Assembly (NCBI GenBank): GCA_964533515.1
Contig: CAZHMB010000001.1
Span: 1 to 64,000 of the forward strand
Direction of reading: 5' to 3'
From: CAZHMB01 sp964533515
GTDB lineage: Archaea; Nanobdellota; Nanobdellia; Pacearchaeales; GW2011-AR1
DNA length: 64,000 nucleotides
Of this stretch, positions 8,659 through 16,642 are shown in pieces. Positions within the stretch are counted from its first letter, which is position 1; each line of letters opens with the position of its first letter. A program made the translations under genes and the position numbers. The notes below the pieces were generated by a model. That model did no database searches and was not told the origin of the DNA. It worked only from the letters and a program-made list of their open reading frames with translations.

Positions 8659-9372
8659 TTAGGGTTTCGCTTTCTTCCACATCCAGTTGAAATATTTTCT
8701 ATAAGACTCAGCTATTTCTTTGTTTTTTATTAGGATAATTGTGGGAATTTGTGTGGAAACATGAATGCTTACATAATCTCCGAAGATAGATGTTGTGGAT
8801 TGTGTTGGAAAATCTACATACCTTGTTTTTATTGCTTTGATTTTTGTCATTGGATGGCCTTTGAATTTTTCAGCAGTTAACATTCTCCCGCGCATTCCTC
8901 TTTTTGTCATTAATTCCGCAAGTGCAGGTGCTTCATATAATAAATCATAAGCACGCCCAGTTGCACCGAAAGTTAAAAATTCATCATTTAATTTTTCAGC
9001 ATAAAAATGCATGATATTTCTAAACCCTTCTTTCCCTTCATAGACATTTATCTCCACGGGGGAATTTTTTTGTTTTTTGATCTTTGAAATGTCTTTGATT
9101 AAATCCCCAATCAAAACTTCTTTCGCTTTTACATCGTTTAGAAGATTGTCTGGAGTTGATGCTTTGAAGAATTTTTTGTTTTCTTTTACAACATAACTTA
9201 CTTGGCCCTTTTCTATTAGATGATTTAGAACAGTATATGTTAAAGTTCTGTCTATAGAGATATTTTTAGCAATTTGGTTTGCAGTTAATTCTCCTTTTTT
9301 TACTAGCTCTAAGTAAACCTTGGATTCATTTCCAGTAAGTCCTGCTTGTTGTAGTTTTTCTTGTATGTCCAT
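8659..9372 (-). CDS. TrmB-family transcriptional regulator
   Basis: A winged helix-turn-helix regulator of the TrmB family. The N-terminal domain (GLTGNESKVYLELVKKGELTA, then SIDRTLTYTVLNHLIEKG) binds DNA, and the C-terminal half resembles the TrmB effector domain. Family members sense sugars or metabolites. I place the start at 9372 (MDIQEKL), not at 9390. A TATA-like element at 9397-9408 is about 25 bases from 9372 but too close to 9390. A perfect inverted repeat covers the presumed start region, suggesting autoregulation. The target genes are unknown; the divergent orphan trio is the obvious candidate. Confidence 0.85.
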   Translation of the reverse strand: MDIQEKLQQAGLTGNESKVYLELVKKGELTANQIAKNISIDRTLTYTVLNHLIEKGQVSYVVKENKKFFKASTPDNLLNDVKAKEVLIGDLIKDISKIKKQKNSPVEINVYEGKEGFRNIMHFYAEKLNDEFLTFGATGRAYDLLYEAPALAELMTKRGMRGRMLTAEKFKGHPMTKIKAIKTRYVDFPTQSTTSIFGDYVSIHVSTQIPTIILIKNKEIAESYRKYFNWMWKKAKP

Positions 9373-9375
9373 CTT

Positions 9376-9408
9376 GTTGTTATCAAACATAACAACTTAA
9401 GTTTATAA
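9376..9408 (-). promoter_or_regulatory. TrmB promoter with candidate operator
   Basis: A perfect 8-bp inverted repeat GTTGTTAT-5-ATAACAAC occupies 9376-9396. It is followed by a TATA-like CTTATAAACTTAAG (read on the minus strand) up to about 9408. The repeat lies between the TATA box and the start codon, a place where bound repressor would block transcription initiation. Confidence 0.45.
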
Positions 9409-9470
9409 GAGTTTCTGAGAGTTGCTATTTGTAGGTGGTTGACTGCAGAGAATAGTTCTGGAAAAATAAG

Positions 9471-9860
9471 ATGGAAAAATTAGAATACAAATTGACCCCT
9501 GAATACCTAAGAGGAGCGTTAGAGAAGGCAAGAAAAGTTCCTTTAGAAGATTGGACATTTTTAAAGACAGAAGAAGAACCATATGGAAAAGGAGAGCCGG
9601 TAGTAGAAGAAACAATAGTCACCAAACTGAATGGGGGAACTGATTTAAGCATTATAGATAGGAAGTATTTCAGACGTATACTCTGTGATAAATCTTGTAG
9701 GGTAATTTTGGAAGGAGAGGACTTTAGGGCTGAATATAGGGGATCGAAAAATATTGATGAAGGATATGAACAAGTACACTCAGTTTACAATGGAATACAA
9801 GAAAGAATAAAGAATTGGAAAATGGCTGAGTTAAAGACAGAGTTAGGAATGACAAAATGA
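9471..9860 (+). CDS. Hypothetical protein, orphan cluster gene 1
   Basis: A 129-residue soluble, charged protein (MEKLEYKLTPEYLRGALEKA...) with a mixed alpha/beta look and two close cysteines (CDKSC). I do not recognise it. It is divergent from the TrmB regulator and is followed after 19 bases by a second unrecognised gene, and then a third, so the three probably form an operon. Start chosen at the first ATG. Confidence 0.65.
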   Translation: MEKLEYKLTPEYLRGALEKARKVPLEDWTFLKTEEEPYGKGEPVVEETIVTKLNGGTDLSIIDRKYFRRILCDKSCRVILEGEDFRAEYRGSKNIDEGYEQVHSVYNGIQERIKNWKMAELKTELGMTK

Positions 9861-9879
9861 TAAAAAAATTAATGGAGAA

Positions 9880-10572
9880 ATGAAAATGATAAACCAAGAA
9901 GAAGAATCTAAACCAATTGAAATAGAAGGCTTTCCTTCAAGAGAACCAAATGTAGAATACGTTGGGGTCGTGCATGATGCGCGTGTTCCTACTGAAAGAA
10001 TTATTGCTGGAAAGAGAATTAACTCTTGGAAGAGAACTTGCTGGCCACCTGTAATGGGTTGTGGAAGCAGAGCCCGAACAATTTCTGGGAGTCTTGCTTA
10101 TATGGATTTTAAGGAAATTTCATTGAGCTACCTTACTAAATATGGACATAACGAAGGGGATAGGGACCCTCTTGAATTTCCCCATCTCGGAGAAGATGCG
10201 TTAATGATTGAAATGTTTGGTATTGAGCCTGCTGAAGTAGAAAGATTTAGTGAAGCCCCTAACTGGATTGATCCCCCTCAAAAAAAAGTTTTGGGGGCAT
10301 TGCTTAATAAATTGTCAGGGATAGCAATCAAAAGAGATATTTTTCTTTTGGCAATAGCAACTGGAGGAATATATAATTTTTATTATGGTGGAAGAGTCGC
10401 TGAAACTCACGCAAGTTTGGTTTCTCAAATCTATAATAATCAAAATACAGGAATCAATTTTAAACGATTTGCCAAAAAAAGTGGAAACCCGCTGAACTTT
10501 GTTTATGCTCCAAGGAAAAACGAACATTTGTGTTTGTATGGAACAATTCCTAAAGAATCTGAGGAAGAATAA
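9880..10572 (+). CDS. Hypothetical protein, orphan cluster gene 2
   Basis: A 230-residue protein with no recognised family. Visible points are a Cys-containing segment (TCWPPVMGCGSRARTISG) near residues 54-71, an acidic central region, and a hydrophobic stretch (IFLLAIATGGIYNFYYGG) that could be buried or membrane-associated. An ATG also occurs two codons in (9886), so the start is uncertain by six bases. It is in the same operon as its neighbours on both sides. Confidence 0.65.
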   Translation: MKMINQEEESKPIEIEGFPSREPNVEYVGVVHDARVPTERIIAGKRINSWKRTCWPPVMGCGSRARTISGSLAYMDFKEISLSYLTKYGHNEGDRDPLEFPHLGEDALMIEMFGIEPAEVERFSEAPNWIDPPQKKVLGALLNKLSGIAIKRDIFLLAIATGGIYNFYYGGRVAETHASLVSQIYNNQNTGINFKRFAKKSGNPLNFVYAPRKNEHLCLYGTIPKESEEE

Positions 10573-10573
10573 A

Positions 10574-10867
10574 ATGAAACAAGAAAATAAACCTCAAAGA
10601 GAAAGTGGAAAAAGCAAATTGATTAGATTCCTCAAAGAAGAATTAGAAGATACTCCTTTGAATAGCTTACTTGGAATTCCTACCGGTTTTCTTCTAGGTC
10701 TTGGTCTTGGGGCTACTGGAAAACATACGGGCCATTGGGAAATTCCTTGTATTTTGCCTGCTATAAATTTTGTCACAGTTGGTTTTCCTACAAATACGGG
10801 GGACCTCGCATACATTTTAGGCGTTGCTACAAATTATTTTCCAGAAATTATCCAGATGTACTCTTAA
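10574..10867 (+). CDS. Hypothetical small protein, orphan cluster gene 3
   Basis: A 97-residue protein that starts one base after the previous stop (TAAAATG), so it is probably coupled to it. A charged N-terminal third is followed by a glycine-rich hydrophobic segment (GIPTGFLLGLGLGATG) and two further hydrophobic stretches. It may be membrane-associated. It is convergent with leuS, ending five bases before the leuS stop. Family not recognised. Confidence 0.65.
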   Translation: MKQENKPQRESGKSKLIRFLKEELEDTPLNSLLGIPTGFLLGLGLGATGKHTGHWEIPCILPAINFVTVGFPTNTGDLAYILGVATNYFPEIIQMYS

Positions 10868-10872
10868 TTCTT

Positions 10873-13353
10873 TTACTCCAAATAAACGCCAACCATGCCG
10901 GGCCTTGCTTTTTTTGATTTGTTTTCTGGATCGTGTTTGTCTTTTTGGTTTGTCGCAAAGACATCAACTAACTTTCCTATTGTCTTACTAATCTTTTTCG
11001 CGTTTATCTTTTCAATTTCGGAAGGGATCGCATAAAGATAAATCTTCTCTTTGTCCGCAAACTTTTCAACGATCGGTTTTATCTGGTTTATTATTTTTTC
11101 AGTTAGATCTTCTTTCGAAGCCGACTTCTTTTTTATTTTTGACTTGCCGGCTTCTGGCCATTTTGATTTTGAGATAAAATTTTTTCCTGTTTTATTGTTC
11201 CCAATCTTTTCCCAAAGCTCTTCAGCAATATGTGGGCAGAACGGGGAAAGAAGTTTCAAAGAGGATTCTAAAGTTTTCTTTGAAACTTGTTTTTGCTCGG
11301 CAATTAAATCAAATAATTCTCTTAGTTGGATTGTTGCTCTACGATATTCATAGATTCCCTCTATATCTTGAGTGATATCTTTAATTGATTGGTTAATCTT
11401 TACTATCATCTCCTCGCTGTCTTTTCCGATTTTTATCTTTTGAATGGTTTCAATAACTTTTTTTAAAAATTTTAGGCTACCCTGAATACCTGATTCAGAC
11501 CAATCCCTTGGTTTATCTGGTGAAGCTAAAGAAAGAAGGAAGAATCTTGCAGTGTCCATCCCGTAACTTTCAGAGACAGTATCTGGATTTATTACATTTC
11601 CTTTTGATTTTGACATCTTTTCTCCGTCAGGACCATGTAACATTCCCTGATTGAATAAAGACAAGAAGGGTTCATCAAAATTAAGAAAACCCAGGTCTCT
11701 CAAAACTTTCGTGAAGAATCGTGCATAAATCAAATGCAAGCAAGCATGTTCTGCCCCACCAATGTATTGGTCTACTGGTAGCCATTCTTTTATCTTTTTC
11801 TTATCAAAAGGTTCTTTATTATTTTTATTGTCGGGATATCTCAAGAAATACCAAGAAGAATCAAAGAAAGTGTCCATTGTTTCTGTTTCTCTTTTTGCGT
11901 TCCCTTTACATTTTGGACATTTCGCATTTATCCATTCTTTGTTTGTTTCTAATGGATTTCCTTTACCGAATTTGACTTTCTCTGGAAGTTTAACAGGTAA
12001 ATCTTTTTCAGGGACAGGAACGGCGCCACATTTTTCACAATTAATTATCGGTATTGGAGTTCCCCAATATCTCTGTCGAGAGAATCCCCAATCTCTTAAT
12101 TTATAATTAATTACTTTTCTCGCCAGCTCTTTTCTTTCAAGATCTTTAGTGATTATATCTTTTGCAAGTTCATTGTCACATGTCAGCTTTCCAGAATTAA
12201 CCATCTGGCCTTCTCCAGTATAAGCCCTCGTTAAAGTTTCTCCTTTTAAATTTGTATGAATCTCCGGATCTGGATTAATAACAATCTTAATAGGAATTCC
12301 ATATTTCTTAGCAAATTCGAAATCTCTTTGGTCATGTGCTGGAACTGCCATAACCATCCCGCTTCCATAATCAGCGACGACAAAGTTTCCTGCATAAACA
12401 GGGACTTTTTCATTTGTCGCAGGATTAATCGCATAACTCCCTGTGAAAACTCCTTCTTTTTCTAAAGTCTCTAATTCTTTTTCTGAGACAGAACCTATTT
12501 TCTTGAGAAATTTTTCAACTTTCTTTTTCTGTTCTTTTGTAACGAGAGTCATTAACTCCGGATGCTGTGCAGCAACTACCATAAATGTTACTCCAAAAAT
12601 TGTATCTGGCCTTGTTGTGAATATCGGCCAGGTTTTTCCATTAATCTCAAAGTCAATTTCAGTTCCGTGAGATTTTCCTATCCAATTTTTTTGCATTGAC
12701 TTTATCTTTTCTGGCCAATTTAAATCTTTCAAGCCAGACAATAATTCATCTGCATATTTTGTTGTTTTCAAATACCATTCATCAAGATGCTTTATCTCAA
12801 TCTTGCTTTCACACCTTTCACAAATCCCTCCCTGAGACTGTTCGTTTGATATAACCGTTTTACAAGAAGGACACCAATTCACAGCTGCCTTTTTTCTATA
12901 AACTAATCCTGCTTCTAAAAACTTCAAGAAGAAATATTGATTCCATTTATAATATTCTGGGGCCATAGTAGAAATTGTCTTTGACCAATCATAACTTACT
13001 CCTAATTCCTTCATTTGTCGAATATAATTCTTTATCGCTTTTTCTATGAACGGCCTTGGGTGTTCGCCTGCTTTTATTGCTGCATTTTCTGCTGGTAGAC
13101 CAAGAGCGTCAAAGCCCATCGGATATAAAACATTAAAATCATTCATTCTTTTGAATCTTGCAAAGACATCTCCAATAGAATAATTAAGAGCATGGCCCAT
13201 ATGCAAACCTGCAGAAGAGGGATAGGGGAACATTTCAAGAACATAATACTTCTTCTTTTTTGAATTTTCAGAAACTTCAAAAGCCTTCTCTTTCTCCCAA
13301 GCCTTTTGCCACTTCTTTTCAATCTTGCTGAAATTTATTTCTTTTTCTTCCAT
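10873..13353 (-). CDS. leuS: Leucyl-tRNA synthetase, bacterial type
   Basis: Class I synthetase that charges tRNA-Leu. The 826-residue protein has HMGH (51-54) in the HIGH position and KMSKSKGN near residue 590. It also has a Cys4-like knuckle (NWCPSCK...CERC) and a full CP1 editing domain with the GSGMVMAVPAHDQRDFEFA segment. Length, domain order and these motifs match bacterial/mitochondrial LeuRS, not the roughly 950-residue archaeal-eukaryotic form. It appears to be the bacterial version acquired by an archaeon. Codon use looks like its neighbours, so any transfer is not recent. Confidence 0.93.
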   Translation of the reverse strand: MEEKEINFSKIEKKWQKAWEKEKAFEVSENSKKKKYYVLEMFPYPSSAGLHMGHALNYSIGDVFARFKRMNDFNVLYPMGFDALGLPAENAAIKAGEHPRPFIEKAIKNYIRQMKELGVSYDWSKTISTMAPEYYKWNQYFFLKFLEAGLVYRKKAAVNWCPSCKTVISNEQSQGGICERCESKIEIKHLDEWYLKTTKYADELLSGLKDLNWPEKIKSMQKNWIGKSHGTEIDFEINGKTWPIFTTRPDTIFGVTFMVVAAQHPELMTLVTKEQKKKVEKFLKKIGSVSEKELETLEKEGVFTGSYAINPATNEKVPVYAGNFVVADYGSGMVMAVPAHDQRDFEFAKKYGIPIKIVINPDPEIHTNLKGETLTRAYTGEGQMVNSGKLTCDNELAKDIITKDLERKELARKVINYKLRDWGFSRQRYWGTPIPIINCEKCGAVPVPEKDLPVKLPEKVKFGKGNPLETNKEWINAKCPKCKGNAKRETETMDTFFDSSWYFLRYPDNKNNKEPFDKKKIKEWLPVDQYIGGAEHACLHLIYARFFTKVLRDLGFLNFDEPFLSLFNQGMLHGPDGEKMSKSKGNVINPDTVSESYGMDTARFFLLSLASPDKPRDWSESGIQGSLKFLKKVIETIQKIKIGKDSEEMIVKINQSIKDITQDIEGIYEYRRATIQLRELFDLIAEQKQVSKKTLESSLKLLSPFCPHIAEELWEKIGNNKTGKNFISKSKWPEAGKSKIKKKSASKEDLTEKIINQIKPIVEKFADKEKIYLYAIPSEIEKINAKKISKTIGKLVDVFATNQKDKHDPENKSKKARPGMVGVYLE

Positions 13354-13383
13354 GTTCTTTTATGAATAAGCTAGTTTTTAAAA

Positions 13384-13662
13384 TTAATCACAAACAAATT
13401 TCCTAAATGCCTCCCTTGTTTCTTCAGTTTTTTCTTTTGTGGTGAGAAAACAGGGATCGAAGTCTAAAACTTCTATGTCGAATTCTTCGCCGATAGGGGG
13501 CCTGTGTTCTGTTCTAATATATACTGCATTCTTTGCAACGAGGCAATTGGGACCAGCCATAAAGGAGTATTTTTCGCAGGATCCATTTCGTCTAAGAGTA
13601 GCATAAAAAAATCCGGGATAAAATCTTGATTTTTCAATCTCTGCGGATTCTATAACTTTCAT
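13384..13662 (-). CDS. Hypothetical protein
   Basis: A 92-residue soluble protein (MKVIESAEIEKSRFYPGFFYATLRR...) with several beta-strand-like segments and four cysteines, the last near the C-terminus (FVCD). It lies 30 bases upstream of leuS on the same strand and could be co-transcribed with it. I do not recognise a family. Confidence 0.6.
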   Translation of the reverse strand: MKVIESAEIEKSRFYPGFFYATLRRNGSCEKYSFMAGPNCLVAKNAVYIRTEHRPPIGEEFDIEVLDFDPCFLTTKEKTEETREAFRKFVCD

Positions 13663-13746
13663 CGTCTAGACTTATAAAAACCGCCTGCAAATTTAATTAG
13701 GATATATTTTTTGTAAGTCATTTTTCTTGAAAGAAGTTAGAAAAAT

Positions 13747-13771
13747 AACTCTCTATAAAATTAAGAGAGTT
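13747..13771 (-). terminator. Hairpin at end of the 25-residue membrane peptide gene
   Basis: A perfect 8-bp stem (AACTCTCT 13747-13754 with AGAGAGTT 13764-13771) with a nine-base loop overlaps the stop codon of the small ORF. It is a plausible 3' end for that transcript. Confidence 0.4.
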
Positions 13772-13830
13772 AAGACTAGCACGACTAGAATTGTCAAATT
13801 CATCTTGTTGAATTTTTGTGCCAGTTTCAT
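13753..13830 (-). CDS. Putative 25-residue single-helix membrane peptide
   Basis: A short ATG frame encoding a basic, polar N-terminus (MKLAQKFNKM) followed by an uninterrupted hydrophobic helix rich in Leu, Val and Ile. Two things support expression: a TATA element 23-34 bases upstream of the ATG, and a hairpin at the stop codon. The TATA element is shared, back to back, with endA. Such mini-membrane proteins are often missed by gene callers. The function is unknown and the call rests only on layout. Confidence 0.4.
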   Translation of the reverse strand: MKLAQKFNKMNLTILVVLVLTLLIL

Positions 13831-13852
13831 ACTGTTAATTCAAGTAAACCCA

Positions 13853-13864
13853 TATTTTTAAATA
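13853..13864. promoter_or_regulatory. Bidirectional TATA element between the small membrane peptide and endA
   Basis: A near-palindromic TATTTTTAAATA lies 22-33 bases from the endA ATG (13886, plus strand) and 23-34 bases from the small-peptide ATG (13830, minus strand). Each distance fits a leaderless archaeal promoter, so one element could serve both directions. Confidence 0.5.
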
Positions 13865-13885
13865 TTGTTGTTTTGTAGGTTATAT

Positions 13886-14416
13886 ATGCTTAAAGGAAAA
13901 TTCCCGATTAATTTGACTAAAGAGGTTCTTACTAGCAATAGCTCGGAGGCTTTTTCGCTGTATGATAAAAGTTGTTTTGGTGAACCCTCTAAAGGCAAAG
14001 ATAAAATTTCTTATGGGTATTCAGAGGCTGTTTATTTAGTGGAGACTAAGAAAGCGGAAGTTTTTTCTGGTAAAAAGAAAATTGATGTAAAAGAACTGAT
14101 GAAGAAACTTTCAAGGGTTGATAAGAAAATTTATATTAAATATCCTGTATATAGCGACTTGAGGGAAAAGGGTTACATTGTTAAAACGGCTTTGAAGTTT
14201 GGTGCGGACTTTAGAGTTTATCCGAAAGGGAAACGTCCGGGGAATGCTCATGCGAAATGGGTTGTTTTTGTTGATCACGAAGCCGCTAAGACGAACTGGC
14301 AAGAATTTTCTGCGAAGAACAGGGTCGCACATAGCACAAAGAAAAAACTTTTATTGGGAATAGTAGATTCGGAGGAGGATGTTACATATTACGAGGTGGG
14401 GTGGGTGAGGCCGTAA
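13886..14416 (+). CDS. endA: tRNA-splicing endonuclease
   Basis: EndA cuts the bulge-helix-bulge at tRNA exon-intron junctions. The 176-residue length matches the homotetrameric archaeal type (179 in M. jannaschii). The catalytic triad is present as Tyr112 (VYPKG), His122 (NAHAKW) and Lys153 (STKKKLLLG), matching Tyr115/His125/Lys156 of M. jannaschii. The window itself carries intron-containing tRNA-Gln and tRNA-Glu genes that need it. I chose the ATG at 13886, seven codons inside the longest frame, because the TATA element fits this start. A small membrane protein gene follows two bases after the stop. Confidence 0.93.
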   Translation: MLKGKFPINLTKEVLTSNSSEAFSLYDKSCFGEPSKGKDKISYGYSEAVYLVETKKAEVFSGKKKIDVKELMKKLSRVDKKIYIKYPVYSDLREKGYIVKTALKFGADFRVYPKGKRPGNAHAKWVVFVDHEAAKTNWQEFSAKNRVAHSTKKKLLLGIVDSEEDVTYYEVGWVRP

Positions 14417-14417
14417 A

Positions 14418-14630
14418 ATGTTCGGGAAAATAAAATCCATGAAACCTTGGAAACAAATTTCTTTTGCTATTCTAATTGCTTTTGCAGTCATATCTTTTTG
14501 GAGAGGGATTTGGGGTTTGCTTGACGAATATCTTTTTCCTTCAAGTATGGAATTAAGTTTATGGATATCTGTTTTGATTGGGTTGGTAATTCTTATTGTT
14601 ACACATTATACTACTAAAGAATTGATGTGA
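14418..14630 (+). CDS. Small two-helix membrane protein
   Basis: A 70-residue protein with two hydrophobic helices (ISFAILIAFAVISFWRGIWG and LWISVLIGLVILIVTHY) joined by a short polar loop. The start is one base after the endA stop, so the two are likely co-transcribed. Function unknown. Confidence 0.65.
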   Translation: MFGKIKSMKPWKQISFAILIAFAVISFWRGIWGLLDEYLFPSSMELSLWISVLIGLVILIVTHYTTKELM

Positions 14631-14690
14631 GTTAGTTTCATTTTATCTCCACAATCTTTATAACTTTGACATCTCTTGAAATTTTGTAAA

Positions 14691-15566
14691 ATGCCTCAAC
14701 GAGATACATTGCCTACAAAAGAAAAGATTTTGGAAATTCTCAGATTAAAAGGTCCTAGCTTGCCGGTCAGAATAGCGAGGGAAATAAATACAGATGGTTT
14801 ATTCGCTTCTGCATTTTTATCCGAATTGATTTCAAATAAGAAAGTTAAAATAAGTAATATGCGGGTTGGAAATTCTCCGCTTTATTTTTTGCCCGGTCAA
14901 GAAGACCAACTTGAAAATTTTTCGGAGCATATTAAAGGAAGAGAAAGAGAGGCATTTGATTTATTGAAAGAGAAAAGTTTTTTGAAGGATGATGAACAGC
15001 ACCCCGCAATCCGTGTCGCCCTTAGATCAATTCGTGATTTTGCTATTCCATTTAGAGATAGTGAGGAGAATATCATTTGGAGATTTTTTAAAGTTAGTCA
15101 AGAAGATTTTGGGAGAGTGGTTGAAGAGAAAAAGTCTGAAAAAGACTTGGGAATTTTTGAGGGCCGGGGAGATATGGAAGAAGAGATTCCTAAAAAAGTC
15201 GAGAAGCCAAAAATTATTGATGGGCCAAAAGTGAAAAAATCCGTTAAGAAAAAAGTCTCAACAAAGAGCGACAAGTTCTTTAACATAGTTAAGGAATTTC
15301 TCGAGAAAAGAAACATGGGGATAGTTGGTATCGAAGGTATGAGCAAAACAGATTTAATTTTGAAAATAAAGTCTGGTGGGGAGGAGAAAACCCTTGTGGC
15401 ATTTAACAAAAAAAGGATTAATGATGCTGATTTGATTAAAGCTTACAAGAAGGCGTCTGAATATAAGAGAAAATTTTTGGTTCTTAGCAAAGGCGGGGCA
15501 TTGAAGAAACTCGAGGAACTTATTGAAGCTGCTAAGGGTCTTGAAAGCCTTGAGAAAATAGAATAG
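14691..15566 (+). CDS. Winged-helix protein with C-terminal alpha/beta domain, function unknown
   Basis: A 291-residue protein starting MPQRDTLPTKEKILEIL. The first 75 residues read as a winged helix-turn-helix (SLPVRIAREI recognition region). The middle is acidic, then a Lys/Val-rich linker (near residues 165-200) leads to a C-terminal domain of about 95 residues with alternating strands and helices. That domain resembles a small nuclease-like or Rossmann-like fold, but I cannot name it. I set the start at 14691; a TATA box (CTTTATAAC) lies about 30 bases upstream. Confidence 0.65.
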   Translation: MPQRDTLPTKEKILEILRLKGPSLPVRIAREINTDGLFASAFLSELISNKKVKISNMRVGNSPLYFLPGQEDQLENFSEHIKGREREAFDLLKEKSFLKDDEQHPAIRVALRSIRDFAIPFRDSEENIIWRFFKVSQEDFGRVVEEKKSEKDLGIFEGRGDMEEEIPKKVEKPKIIDGPKVKKSVKKKVSTKSDKFFNIVKEFLEKRNMGIVGIEGMSKTDLILKIKSGGEEKTLVAFNKKRINDADLIKAYKKASEYKRKFLVLSKGGALKKLEELIEAAKGLESLEKIE

Positions 15567-15600
15567 TAACTTTTAAAAAGCCTCGGCAAGAGATTAAAAT

Positions 15601-15810
15601 ATGGGAAAGATAAAAACGCGTTTAGTGAAGAGAACTGCAAGAACTCTATTTGGAAAAGACTTTCCGTTTACAGAGGATTTCGCAGAGAATAAAAAGATTC
15701 TTGGAATGGACATGCCAAGTAAGAAAATTAGAAATCAAATTGCAGGATATTTGTCTAGATTGAAAAGGCAAGATAATGCTAGACTTAAATCTTTAAGTGT
15801 TGAAGAATAA
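15601..15810 (+). CDS. rps17e: Small ribosomal subunit protein eS17
   Basis: Archaeal/eukaryotic-specific 30S protein S17e (69 residues). The signature N-terminus GKIKTRLVKRTARTLF and the central SKKIRNQIAGYLSRL match the family closely. Usual archaeal length is 60-70 residues. A TTTTAAAA promoter-like element lies about 28 bases upstream, so it appears to be a single transcription unit. Confidence 0.93.
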   Translation: MGKIKTRLVKRTARTLFGKDFPFTEDFAENKKILGMDMPSKKIRNQIAGYLSRLKRQDNARLKSLSVEE

Positions 15811-15813
15811 AAA

Positions 15814-16065
15814 TTATTTTTTCTTGTTTGAGTTTTTCAGAAGTTTATCAATTTTTTTCTCAACCCTTTGCAAATCTCCACGTATTGTGTAAAGTGCTTT
15901 CCTTTTTTTTCTGTTGACTATTAAATTTATCACTTGAAAGACTATCCAGAGGAATATTATTACTCCTGCCGCGCTTAGCCAGAGGGCTATTCTTCCAAGA
16001 TTCCCTATTAGCCATAGCGGAACCTCTACTACGTTGCTGGCGTTTATCACCTCACCTACTACCAT
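15814..16065 (-). CDS. Small membrane protein with cytoplasmic coiled coil
   Basis: An 83-residue protein with one hydrophobic helix (IALWLSAAGVIIFLWIVFQVINLIV at about residues 25-49). A basic stretch follows (NRKKRK), then a helical, probably coiled-coil tail (LQRVEKKIDKLLK). Convergent with eS17, separated by three bases. No family recognised. Confidence 0.65.
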   Translation of the reverse strand: MVVGEVINASNVVEVPLWLIGNLGRIALWLSAAGVIIFLWIVFQVINLIVNRKKRKALYTIRGDLQRVEKKIDKLLKNSNKKK

Positions 16066-16144
16066 GGCTTAGTTAATATAATGAGATTTATAAAACTTGG
16101 GGAAACCCAAAACTTTTAAACTGTTCAAATCTGTGAAATGTTAT

Positions 16145-16217
16145 GGCTCTGTAGCTCAGTGTTTAGAGCGCTGCTCTCATGAGGCAGAGGCCGGGAGTTA
16201 AAATCTCCCCAGAGCCA
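16145..16217 (+). tRNA. tRNA with CAT anticodon (elongator Met or Ile2), unusual D/T-loop pair
   Basis: 73-base cloverleaf with a perfect acceptor stem GGCTCTG/CAGAGCC, discriminator A, anticodon CAT at 16178-16180 and T stem GGGAG/CTCCC. It lacks the GGG/CCC anticodon-stem pairs of initiator tRNA, so it is elongator Met or the lysidine/agmatidine-type Ile. In the T loop (TTAAAAT) the normally invariant C56 is A. In the D loop (AGTGTTTA) the normally invariant G19 is T. The two changes restore a T19-A56 pair. No intron. Confidence 0.9.
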
Positions 16218-16231
16218 TATTTATCTAAATA

Positions 16232-16642
16232 TCATTCTAAATTCTTTTTTATCTTTTCTGTAATTTCTTTCATTTCTTCGTCAGAAAGTTTTGGAATAGG
16301 ATTTGTTATCTTTGTGAAACCTTCTTTTGATAGGGGACATACTTTAATGTGAACATGCTCAAATTCTAAACCTTCAACAAGCAAACCCGTCTTCAGAGGT
16401 TTCATTGTTTTGTCCACCGCTTTTGCGATCTTCTTTGAGACAATCATTAAACTCGAATAAATTTTATCGTCCAAATCAAATAGCCAGGGAGCAAGATGTT
16501 GTTTAGGAATAACTAATGTTTGACCCTTTGAAAATGGAAATGCGTCCAGAAACGCTATAGAAAAGTCATCCTCATATATTTTGTAACATGAAATCTCCCC
16601 TTTGACAATTTTGCAAAAAATACAATCTTCTTTTTGTCCCAT
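16232..16642 (-). CDS. HIT-family nucleotide hydrolase/transferase
   Basis: A 136-residue HIT (histidine triad) protein, which hydrolyses nucleoside phosphoramidates or dinucleotides. It starts at MGQKEDCIFCKIV; the two cysteines and ISCYKIYEDD are the usual HIT N-terminus. The longer frame back to 16717 is rejected because the extra residues are an AT-rich upstream translation with no family match. The active-site motif reads EHVHIKV: the first two histidines, including the catalytic one, are present, but the third is replaced by Lys. The 3' end lies 15 bases from the tRNA. Confidence 0.85.
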   Translation of the reverse strand: MGQKEDCIFCKIVKGEISCYKIYEDDFSIAFLDAFPFSKGQTLVIPKQHLAPWLFDLDDKIYSSLMIVSKKIAKAVDKTMKPLKTGLLVEGLEFEHVHIKVCPLSKEGFTKITNPIPKLSDEEMKEITEKIKKNLE

